Below are positions 1 to 5,269 of a DNA stretch of 5,478 bases, one piece after another. Below the pieces are notes generated by a model that did no database searches, was not told the origin of the DNA, and saw nothing but the letters and a program-made list of their open reading frames with translations. Source of the DNA: Saprospiraceae bacterium (GTDB taxonomy: Bacteria; Bacteroidota; Bacteroidia; Chitinophagales; Saprospiraceae); the NCBI GenBank assembly GCA_020436955.1, contig JAGQWW010000206.1, positions 1 through 5,478 on the forward strand. The letters are read 5' to 3'. Made by a program: the position numbers and the translations under genes. Numbering within the stretch: position 1 is the stretch's first letter; each line of letters opens with the position of its first letter.

Positions 1-2
1 TG

Positions 3-908
3 ACTCCTTCTCATTTATACTATTACGCTTCTGATTTACAACGTATGGGGCGTTATGAAGAAGCATTGCCGATCGTAAACAAGCTGCTGCAAGCCATCCC
101 GCATCATACTAACTCCTATTGTTTAAAAGGAACCATTTTAAACCGGCTTGGCCGCTATGAGGAAGCAATTGAGCACTATCAAACGGTACCAGTGTCCGCT
201 GACAGGACAGCAGTCTATTACGCAGGTATCGGGATGGTTTATGCCGCTAGTGGTCAATTGGAAAAGGCTGCTTCGTTTTTGAGGAAATATCAGGAAGACC
301 CTCAAAATCTGCACCTTTCATCGGAAGAAAACCCGGAAGCCATTATCAATATTTATCTGGGCAACTTTGACCTTGCCTTTGAAGCCATTGAAAAAGATAT
401 TGCCGCCGGCAAGTATTACCTCAATTTTTATAAGGAAATACCAGCCTTTACCTTACTACAGGACGACCCACGTTACAGCATTTTTAACTCCATCCTGCCT
501 TCAGCCGGGCATAAGCTGGTTGAAAAATCTTTAGACAATTCAGAAGCCAAAAAATCACTGCTCGACAAAAAGCAAATTGAACATTACAGCAAACTTTTGC
601 TGGAACACATGGCCCACTCAAAACCCTATTTGGATACCGGCTTAAGCTTAAGTTTACTGGCTGAACAGTTAGAGATTTCGCCCAACCAGCTTTCGCTGGT
701 ACTCAATGAAGGACTGGGCAACAACTTCAACAGCTTTGTAAATGATTATCGGGTAGAAGAATTTATGAACATTGCAAAGGACCCTCAACGAGCTCATATG
801 ACCCTTGTCGGCTTGGCCTACGATGCCGGATTCAATTCAAAAACAGTCTTCAATACCTATTTCAAACAAAAAACCGGTCTTACTCCTAGCCAATTTTTAA
901 AGAATTGA
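3..908 (+). CDS. TPR-repeat regulator with C-terminal AraC-type HTH (5' truncated)
   Basis: This is the C-terminal part of a transcriptional regulator. The frame is open to the left edge, and the codons before the ATG at 45 encode YYYASDLQR, the first helix of a TPR that continues in MGRYEEALPIV. That ATG is therefore internal and the real start lies outside the window. Numbering from nt 3, TPR-like units occupy about residues 5-35, 36-66, 69-98 and 108-137. Two of them share the signature R-(M/L)-G-R-Y-E-E-A. A PAFTLLQDDPRY segment (about 147-158) follows, like the end of TPR regions in TolB/TPR regulators. The last 100 residues are an AraC-type double HTH: first HTH about 215-237 (LSLLAEQLEISPNQL), second about 267-298 (LVGLAYDAGFNSKTVFNTYF, then TGLTPSQF). 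Such proteins usually bind direct-repeat half-sites. The N-terminal domain and its signal cannot be seen. The operator-like array 33 nt after the stop suggests that it controls the downstream genes (inference). Confidence 0.9.
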   Translation, partial: TPSHLYYYASDLQRMGRYEEALPIVNKLLQAIPHHTNSYCLKGTILNRLGRYEEAIEHYQTVPVSADRTAVYYAGIGMVYAASGQLEKAASFLRKYQEDPQNLHLSSEENPEAIINIYLGNFDLAFEAIEKDIAAGKYYLNFYKEIPAFTLLQDDPRYSIFNSILPSAGHKLVEKSLDNSEAKKSLLDKKQIEHYSKLLLEHMAHSKPYLDTGLSLSLLAEQLEISPNQLSLVLNEGLGNNFNSFVNDYRVEEFMNIAKDPQRAHMTLVGLAYDAGFNSKTVFNTYFKQKTGLTPSQFLKN

Positions 909-940
909 ACCTATTCCAACCTCCTTTGAGCTGCTGATTT

Positions 941-962
941 GTTCGGAATCATGATTCCGAAC
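941..962. promoter_or_regulatory. Perfect 22-bp palindrome, putative operator
   Basis: GTTCGGAATCA is followed directly by its exact reverse complement, giving 11 bp per arm with no mismatch. The site lies in non-coding DNA between the regulator stop (908) and the next gene start (1032). As RNA it could fold into a 9-bp stem with a CATG loop, but no T-run follows, so a binding site fits better than an intrinsic terminator. The bound protein is not known; the TPR/AraC regulator next door is the obvious candidate by position. Confidence 0.6.
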
Positions 963-987
963 CTTTCGTCTGAAATCACGAACGTTT
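954..987 (+). promoter_or_regulatory. Direct-repeat half-sites at 21-bp spacing, putative AraC-type operator
   Basis: The right arm of the palindrome with its flank (954-966, ATTCCGAACCTTT) recurs in the same orientation at 975-987 (ATCACGAACGTTT), matching at 10 of 13 positions. The shared CGAAC core lies at 958-962 and 979-983, exactly 21 bp apart, which is two helical turns. AraC-family proteins classically bind tandem half-sites with this spacing, next to or overlapping the upstream promoter element. With the inverted left arm (941-951) the site would hold three half-sites. Assignment to the neighbouring regulator is inference. Confidence 0.4.
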
Positions 988-1012
988 ACTCCAGCAGAAG
1001 CCCTGATTTTTG
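985..1012 (+). promoter_or_regulatory. Weak candidate Bacteroidota-type promoter
   Basis: GATTTTTG at 1005-1012 differs from the Bacteroidota -7 consensus TAnnTTTG only at its first base. TTTA at 985-988 resembles the -33 TTTG element, but the 16-bp spacing is slightly short. It would start transcription about 10-15 nt before the ATG at 1032. The upstream element overlaps the second half-site (975-987), the usual position for an AraC-type activator acting on a weak promoter. TATAAAAT at 1016-1023 is an alternative but lies very close to the ATG. Confidence 0.25.
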
Positions 1013-1031
1013 TGGTATAAAATCTATTATC

Positions 1032-1619
1032 ATGAAGATCATTCCTTTAACAATTTTGATTTGCATCCTGCTGGGTCTTTCTCTCCAAGCCCAGGTAAGC
1101 GGTATATCCTTACCCAATTCAAAAACAGGTCTTGAAGAAAAGCTTGCTTTAAAAGTGGAATACTTTGGTGAGTTGGTGCTCCATCCCGGATTAAGCGTCG
1201 GTATCGAATACACCCTTTCAAAAAACAATTGGAACACCTTGCATTGGAATACGGATCTGGGTGGATTCTGGCATCGTTGGAACAATACTGCTGTGTTTCT
1301 TAAAACGTCTGTTGGTTCCCGAATTGCTACAGGTCCTGTTTTTGCCGATATCAATCTGGGCATTGGCTACATGCATTCCTGGGCTGCAGGCGACCTGTAT
1401 CAAAGTGACGGGAACGGTGGCGTAGAAAAGGCAACTAATTGGGGGCATGCCCACTTTATGCCCAATGCATCCCTGCTATTTGGATGGGATGGAAGCGTCA
1501 AAACCAACTTGCCATGGGCCGTGCATCTGGGGCCAGAAGTTTATTTACAATCATCTTTCAATCACATTTTCTTACCGCATATCGCGGCAAAAATTGGATT
1601 CACCTATAAACTTAAATAA
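1032..1619 (+). CDS. Secreted, probably outer-membrane beta-barrel protein of unknown function
   Basis: I do not recognise a named family. The chosen ATG (195 aa) begins a clear Sec signal peptide: MKIIP, a hydrophobic run (residues 5-18), then LQAQ with likely cleavage after A20. The frame stays open upstream to a TTG at 939, but that extension would run through the palindrome and bury the signal peptide, so it is rejected. The mature part has alternating polar/hydrophobic segments with many aromatics and Gly/Asn turns, for example GLSVGIEYTL (53-62), FADINLGIGYMHSW (104-117) and PNASLLFGW (144-152). It ends in IAAKIGFTYKLK, typical of a last barrel strand. At this size it would be a small barrel of about 8 strands; the count is a guess. 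The hydrolase gene begins 2 nt after the stop, so the two are almost certainly co-transcribed. The predicted operator and promoter lie directly upstream. A soluble secreted beta-sandwich is an alternative. Confidence 0.75.
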   Translation: MKIIPLTILICILLGLSLQAQVSGISLPNSKTGLEEKLALKVEYFGELVLHPGLSVGIEYTLSKNNWNTLHWNTDLGGFWHRWNNTAVFLKTSVGSRIATGPVFADINLGIGYMHSWAAGDLYQSDGNGGVEKATNWGHAHFMPNASLLFGWDGSVKTNLPWAVHLGPEVYLQSSFNHIFLPHIAAKIGFTYKLK

Positions 1620-1621
1620 CC

Positions 1622-2650
1622 ATGAAAAACCTAATCATTTTCTTGTGGTCGCTTATCCTTTTCCTATTTACTGCCTGTGAAAAAGAAAGTTTTTATGACG
1701 GGGACCACTTTTTTGTAAAAAATAAAGGAGCAGAGATGCCCGTCTATGTCAAGGGAAATATCCAATCAGGTACCTTCATCCTATTCCTGCATGGAGGTCC
1801 TGGCGGAAACGCTTCGCTTCCTTCCTTTATGCCTGTATCGAGAGAACTCGAGAAGGATTTTGCATTTGCCTATTGGGACCAGCGTGGATCGGGCCTTTCA
1901 ATGGGCAATCCGGACCAAAGTACTTTTACAGTAGAGCAGTTTGTAGAGGATTTGGACCTGGTTGTGGAAACCATCCTGGAGCGATACAACCACCCACGTA
2001 TTGTTTTTTACGGTATTAGTTGGGGCGGTGCGCTAGGAAGTGCCTACCTGAGTACTAATAATTACCAGGAAAAAATTGATGGATTTATCTGTATGGATAG
2101 CGGACACAATCTGGTGGAGGGACTGCCTAAATCAGTAGTCTTTGTCAAGGATTATGCCCAACAACAAATCGATTTGGGCAAGGATGTGGGTTATTGGACC
2201 GAAGCAAGAGACTGGTGTGCAGCAGAGCCTGACATGACAGACAAGGAAAACTATTTTAAATACGATCAATACCTTACCAATACCAATGCTTACCGAAAAG
2301 ATCCTAACCAGGAAGTGCAGGGACCGGAAGTAGGCTTAGCAGGCTCCATGAATTCATACCTATCGTTAGCAGTCTTTTTTAATGGTCAATACCTGGTACC
2401 AAGGTTCAATATCCTAACCTTGAATTTGAGTGCTCAGATGGAAAAAATCAAAACCCCATCTATGGTAATCTGGGGCAGGCACGATGGCGTAAATACCATT
2501 GAAATGGGCTACGATGCCTATAATAGCATAGGAGGCCCTGATTTTGAGGAAAAAGAACTGGTCATACTCGAAAACAGCGCTCATGAGGGCTATATTGAAG
2601 AGCAGGACCTGTTTATATCAAGTTTTAGAAGATTTGTAAATAGCCTTTAA
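1622..2650 (+). CDS. Lipoprotein alpha/beta hydrolase, proline iminopeptidase-like (S33)
   Basis: A 342-aa alpha/beta-hydrolase-fold enzyme. The N-terminus is a lipoprotein signal: MKN, a hydrophobic stretch (4-16), then F-T-A-C with the probable lipidated Cys at residue 19. F at -3 is a less usual lipobox residue. Family motifs run in order: HGGPGG (57-62, oxyanion-hole loop), WDQRGSG (85-91), the nucleophile elbow G-I-S-W-G-G with Ser133, WGRHDG with Asp288, and NSAHEG with His321. These give a complete Ser-Asp-His triad. HGGPGG plus DQRGSG are hallmarks of peptidase S33 (prolyl aminopeptidase) and relatives, which release N-terminal proline or hydrolyse other small substrates. The cap (about 160-260) is not recognisable, so the substrate is open. 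It probably sits in the periplasm or on the outer membrane, unlike classical cytosolic iminopeptidases. The acidic residues after the Cys (E-K-E) hint at surface export but are not decisive. It lies 2 nt after the barrel-like gene, in one transcript. Confidence 0.9.
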   Translation: MKNLIIFLWSLILFLFTACEKESFYDGDHFFVKNKGAEMPVYVKGNIQSGTFILFLHGGPGGNASLPSFMPVSRELEKDFAFAYWDQRGSGLSMGNPDQSTFTVEQFVEDLDLVVETILERYNHPRIVFYGISWGGALGSAYLSTNNYQEKIDGFICMDSGHNLVEGLPKSVVFVKDYAQQQIDLGKDVGYWTEARDWCAAEPDMTDKENYFKYDQYLTNTNAYRKDPNQEVQGPEVGLAGSMNSYLSLAVFFNGQYLVPRFNILTLNLSAQMEKIKTPSMVIWGRHDGVNTIEMGYDAYNSIGGPDFEEKELVILENSAHEGYIEEQDLFISSFRRFVNSL

Positions 2651-2668
2651 AAGGAAATGAAATCACCC

Positions 2669-2684
2669 GTTTTTTTTAAAAAAC
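2669..2684. other. T8A6 tract between hydrolase and oxidoreductase genes
   Basis: Eight T (2670-2677) run straight into six A (2678-2683), flanked by G and C, 19 nt after the hydrolase stop. There is no GC-rich stem before the T-run, so a standard intrinsic terminator is not supported. Such a tract can melt or exclude nucleoids, or may simply reflect AT-rich spacer. It leaves open whether the oxidoreductase is co-transcribed with the upstream pair. Confidence 0.25.
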
Positions 2685-2712
2685 ACCTTTAACTCAACTA
2701 TAAAAAAATAAA

Positions 2713-3639
2713 ATGAAAGCAGTTAAATATACCGCATACGGCTCACCGGAAGTATTAAAAATGGTAGATCTGGAAAAGCCAATCCCCAAAGACAATGAAA
2801 TCCTGGTGAAAGTAGTCTCCACCACTGTCACCTCCGGAGATGTACGGATGAGGAGCTCCGACTTTCCACCAGTGGCCTGGCTCATAGCGCGATTGATGTT
2901 TGGCCTATTCAAACCTAAAAAGGAAATTTTAGGACATGAGTTTTCCGGCGTAGTGGAAGCCGTGGGCCAACATGTAACAAAATACAAAGTTGGTGATGCA
3001 GTCTTTGGAACACCTACTTCATTGGCAACCGGATCTTATACTGAGTATCTCTGCATACCCGAAGAAAGGAAAAAAGGAGTACTTGCAGTAAAGCCAACAA
3101 ACCTAAGTTTCGATGCAGCAGCAGCCCTTCCAGTTGGTGGTATGACCGCCTTGTTTTTATTAAAAAAGGCAAACCTTTCAAAGGGACAACATGTATTGGT
3201 GTATGGTGCTTCGGGTAGTGTAGGTAGCATTGCCATTCAAATCGCAAAAGCCTATGGTGCAACTGTTACAGCAGTATGTAGCAATACTAATGCTGAGATG
3301 GTGCAATCGCTGGGAGCTGATGAGGTGATTGACTACAAAAAAGTAGATTATACAACACTTGACAACAAATATGATATTGTCTTTGATGCAGTTGGAAAGA
3401 CCTCCAAATCAAAAGCAAAAAAGGTATTGCAACCGGATGGGCAGTTTGTTACAGTCGCAGCAATTACCAGTCCCGGCCAGGCTCATTTGGATGAATTGAA
3501 GGAGTTGGCCTCAGCAGGTACCCTCCAGCCTTTCATTGACAAAAGCTTCCCGCTTTCAGTTATCGCTGCAGCCCATGCATATGTGGACCAGGGAAGAAAA
3601 AAAGGGAATGTGGTGATTAAAGTGGCAGAAAACTTATAA
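2713..3639 (+). CDS. MDR-family NAD(P)H-dependent oxidoreductase (quinone oxidoreductase-like)
   Basis: A 308-aa medium-chain dehydrogenase/reductase, probably cytosolic. The N-terminal GroES-like domain opens MKAVKYTAYGSPEVL and carries EILGHEFSGVVEAVG (71-85) and YKVGDAVFG (91-99). The Rossmann domain has the nucleotide-binding loop YGASGSVGS (164-172), then LGADEVIDY (200-208) and DIVFDAVGK (221-229). It ends GRKKGNVVIKV. The catalytic Cys of zinc ADHs is absent (TTVTSGDVRM, 37-46) and there is no four-Cys structural-zinc lobe, so it should be a zinc-independent quinone or enone reductase, probably using NADPH. The substrate cannot be told. The stretch between LQPDGQF (239-245) and ELKELASAG (261-269) is short compared with many relatives, suggesting a trimmed loop. 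The ATG is preceded by a very A-rich stretch, usual in Bacteroidota. The gene lies 62 nt after the hydrolase, so read-through is possible but unproven. Confidence 0.92.
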   Translation: MKAVKYTAYGSPEVLKMVDLEKPIPKDNEILVKVVSTTVTSGDVRMRSSDFPPVAWLIARLMFGLFKPKKEILGHEFSGVVEAVGQHVTKYKVGDAVFGTPTSLATGSYTEYLCIPEERKKGVLAVKPTNLSFDAAAALPVGGMTALFLLKKANLSKGQHVLVYGASGSVGSIAIQIAKAYGATVTAVCSNTNAEMVQSLGADEVIDYKKVDYTTLDNKYDIVFDAVGKTSKSKAKKVLQPDGQFVTVAAITSPGQAHLDELKELASAGTLQPFIDKSFPLSVIAAAHAYVDQGRKKGNVVIKVAENL

Positions 3640-3739
3640 AGGAGTACCTACAGATTCTATTTGTTGCCTATTTTGCTATGTAGGGATGGAATTAAATAGG
3701 TATCCCACAGTCATTTCACCAAGTCAAAATTTATTAGTC

Positions 3740-4249
3740 GTGAAAAGAATAATCTTCCTTTTAGTTTTTACCGCATTGGGGACATTCCTGTTTGGCCAAA
3801 AAACAAGCTCAAAATATGCCAGGGACGTGCAATCGATCGATGCCATCATGAAGGCTTATTACGAAGTATTTTCCGGTTCCAGTACCGATCCCTGGCAGTT
3901 TGAACGTGATAAATTTATTCACTCTGAAAATGCGGTGATTACCCGATGGGATGAAAACGGGAAGACAGGGCCCCACTCCCTTGAAGCGGAATACGTGCCT
4001 GTATTGATAGCACCCAAGGAGAATTGGTATGAAAAAGAACTAAAAAGGACGGTAACACACTACGGAAATATTGCCCAGGTATGGAGCGCTTTTGAAGTAA
4101 CAACTGAACCGAATGGCGCAGCCATTATGAGAGGACTTACCAGTATTCAATTACATTTTGAAAATGGAAGATGGTGGATAGATAGTTGGACCTCTATGCA
4201 AGAGACAGAAGAAGACAAGTTTGTGGATGCGTTTTTGAAGAAGCAGTAA
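3740..4249 (+). CDS. Secreted NTF2/SnoaL-like (nuclear transport factor 2 family) protein
   Basis: The GTG start gives 169 aa beginning (V/M)KRIIFLLVFTALG-TFLFGQK, a textbook short signal peptide with cleavage near G-Q. The in-frame ATG at 3686 would add 18 residues before the signal (MELNRYPTV...), making a less natural secretion signal, so GTG is preferred. The mature part fits the NTF2-like alpha+beta cone fold: a helix DVQSIDAIMKAYYEVFSG (about 30-47), F-I-H-S-E-N-A-V-I-T-R-W (about 59-70), strands VTHYGNIAQVWSAFEVTTE (about 105-123), then RGLTSIQLHFENGRWWIDSWTSMQE (131-155). W-S-A-F-E and the paired last strands with RWWI are typical of the SnoaL-like group. Members range from enzymes to ligand-binding proteins, so no reaction is claimed. 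It is probably periplasmic. It starts 100 nt after the oxidoreductase and may have its own promoter, although I found no convincing one. Confidence 0.82.
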   Translation: MKRIIFLLVFTALGTFLFGQKTSSKYARDVQSIDAIMKAYYEVFSGSSTDPWQFERDKFIHSENAVITRWDENGKTGPHSLEAEYVPVLIAPKENWYEKELKRTVTHYGNIAQVWSAFEVTTEPNGAAIMRGLTSIQLHFENGRWWIDSWTSMQETEEDKFVDAFLKKQ

Positions 4250-4278
4250 TTTTCCTACGTATTTGGGGTTGATTGGCA

Positions 4279-4300
4279 TGTGATGTGAATGGGTATCACA
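4279..4300. repeat. Short inverted repeat TGTGAT-N10-ATCACA
   Basis: Two perfect 6-bp arms (4279-4284 and 4295-4300) are separated by 10 bp in the 220-bp spacer before the DUF6090 gene. The arms look like CRP-type half-sites, but the TGTGA/TCACA spacing is 12 rather than 6, so a canonical CRP site is not supported. It could be an operator of another dimeric regulator or chance. A GC-poor 6-bp stem with a 10-nt loop would be a weak hairpin. Confidence 0.25.
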
Positions 4301-4375
4301 CAAAACCTTGTTTGATTTGAATATTGAAGGTTAAAAAATATATCCTTAAACATCCTTCACCTCTCTCTTACTTCA

Positions 4376-4400
4376 GGGTTTTAGATTAAATCCTTATTTT
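4376..4400 (+). terminator. Weak candidate intrinsic terminator
   Basis: GGGTTT (4376-4381) can pair with AAATCC (4388-4393), including one G-U pair, around a 6-nt loop. It is followed by TTATTTT. The stem is short and GC-poor and lies 126 nt after the NTF2-like stop, so the call is tentative. The same bases could instead belong to the promoter region of the DUF6090 gene. Confidence 0.18.
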
Positions 4401-4413
4401 ACATGGGTTGCTA

Positions 4414-4421
4414 TAATATTG
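4414..4421 (+). promoter_or_regulatory. Candidate -7 element upstream of the DUF6090 gene
   Basis: TAATATTG matches the Bacteroidota -7 consensus TAnnTTTG at five of six fixed positions and overlaps a TATAAT-like string at 4412-4417. I see no good TTTG element at the expected -33 distance. Its last three bases are the in-frame TTG at 4419 that could otherwise be read as a start codon, which favours the ATG at 4470 if this is a promoter. Confidence 0.22.
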
Positions 4422-4469
4422 AAAAAGCAAATTGAATTTTTAAGATCTATTCGACAATCCTACTCCCTC

Positions 4470-5225
4470 ATGCTAAATATTTTCAAAAAAATCCGCCAAA
4501 AACTGGCTGCTGAAAATAAGGTTACCAAATACCTGGCGTATGCCATAGGAGAAATTGTCCTGGTAGTAATAGGTATTATGCTCGCTATTCAATTAAACGA
4601 ATGGAATCAGGAGCGCGTACAGCAAAAAGAATATCATGTGATATTAGAAAACCTGGCTGATGAATTCAACAGAACAAAGGATTTAATGGACTTAACGATA
4701 ACCAATTACGAGTCCAGCATTGATGCGAATTTGGCGTTAATGGATCTGTTTTCTCCTGACCCTGGAAATTTTTCACCTCAAAGAATTGATACTTTAATCG
4801 GACAGTCCGCCAAGCAGGCACCCTTCTACCCTCCTCAACCCGTGCTGGATGAACTCATCAATTCAGGCAAATTAAAGTCTTTACCTAGCAATAAATTGAA
4901 ACAGTATTTTTTTGAATGGGAGTCCAATATCAAGTGGTTTTATTTTGATTACGAACTGTTTATCAATTTCAGTCGAAATCATATGGATCCTTACATTACA
5001 AAAAACTGGTCCTGGAAAAATATTGATATTGCCGAAGGTGGCCAGTATTTTAAAGAACGAAGCAAATTATTGGCCTCAAATAAGGAATTATTTCAATCAT
5101 TGGAGTTTGAAAATTTAATCGATAATAACCTCTTCCATACCAACAGATTATATCAAAGGCTAACAGCTATAGACACCTTGATAGATAATATCCTGGCGGA
5201 GATTGAGGTGAGCCTGGAGCAGTAG
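4470..5225 (+). CDS. DUF6090-type single-pass membrane protein
   Basis: A 251-aa protein whose N-terminus matches the DUF6090 pattern common in Bacteroidota: MLNIFKKIRQKLAAENK, a charged amphipathic lead, then a membrane segment at about 21-42 (YLAYAIGEIVLVVIGIMLAI). This is followed directly by QLNEWNQERVQQKE, the characteristic N-x-W-N/E-R juxtamembrane stretch. The rest (about 45-251) is a mostly helical soluble domain with PVLDELINSGKLKSL (124-138), another family hallmark, and a helical tail with Leu/Ile heptads (QRLTAIDTLIDNILAEIEVSL). With a basic N-terminus the C-terminal domain probably faces the periplasm. No function is established that I know of. The frame opens at a TTG at 4419, but the extra 17 residues are not family-like and overlap a possible promoter, so ATG 4470 is chosen. 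The next gene starts 44 nt later, probably in the same transcript. Confidence 0.85.
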   Translation: MLNIFKKIRQKLAAENKVTKYLAYAIGEIVLVVIGIMLAIQLNEWNQERVQQKEYHVILENLADEFNRTKDLMDLTITNYESSIDANLALMDLFSPDPGNFSPQRIDTLIGQSAKQAPFYPPQPVLDELINSGKLKSLPSNKLKQYFFEWESNIKWFYFDYELFINFSRNHMDPYITKNWSWKNIDIAEGGQYFKERSKLLASNKELFQSLEFENLIDNNLFHTNRLYQRLTAIDTLIDNILAEIEVSLEQ

Positions 5226-5269
5226 AAACAAGATTAATGGTTGAAATCCATCTTGACAAAAGCTAAAAA

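Noticed and set aside
941..962. Palindrome as a rho-independent terminator of the regulator gene
   Set aside because: The sequence after it (CTTTCGTCTG) has no T-run, and the perfect symmetry fits a binding site better.
939..1031. N-terminal extension of the barrel-like gene from TTG 939 or ATG 951
   Set aside because: It would read through the palindrome and half-site array and place 27-31 non-hydrophobic residues before an obvious signal peptide that starts at ATG 1032.
986..1454. Minus-strand open frames at 986-1363, 1039-1221 and 1218-1454
   Set aside because: They lie antisense to the barrel-like gene and show no domain, signal or plausible start context.
2694..3262. Minus-strand open frames opposite the oxidoreductase gene
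   Set aside because: Low-complexity shadow translations of a strongly recognisable MDR coding region.
4279..4300. Canonical CRP/FNR site
   Set aside because: The half-sites TGTGA and TCACA are 12 bp apart instead of 6.
4304..4332. AACCTT / AAGGTT inverted repeat
   Set aside because: Six-bp arms around a 17-nt AT-rich loop are expected by chance in a spacer of this composition.
4419..4469. TTG 4419 as the start of the DUF6090-type gene
   Set aside because: The family N-terminus begins at ATG 4470, and the TTG is part of a TAATATTG promoter-like element.
5229..5255. Hairpin (CAAG/CTTG and ATGG/CCAT with a 4-nt bulge) as a terminator between the last two genes
   Set aside because: The stem is short and bulged with no T-run after it; probably chance.
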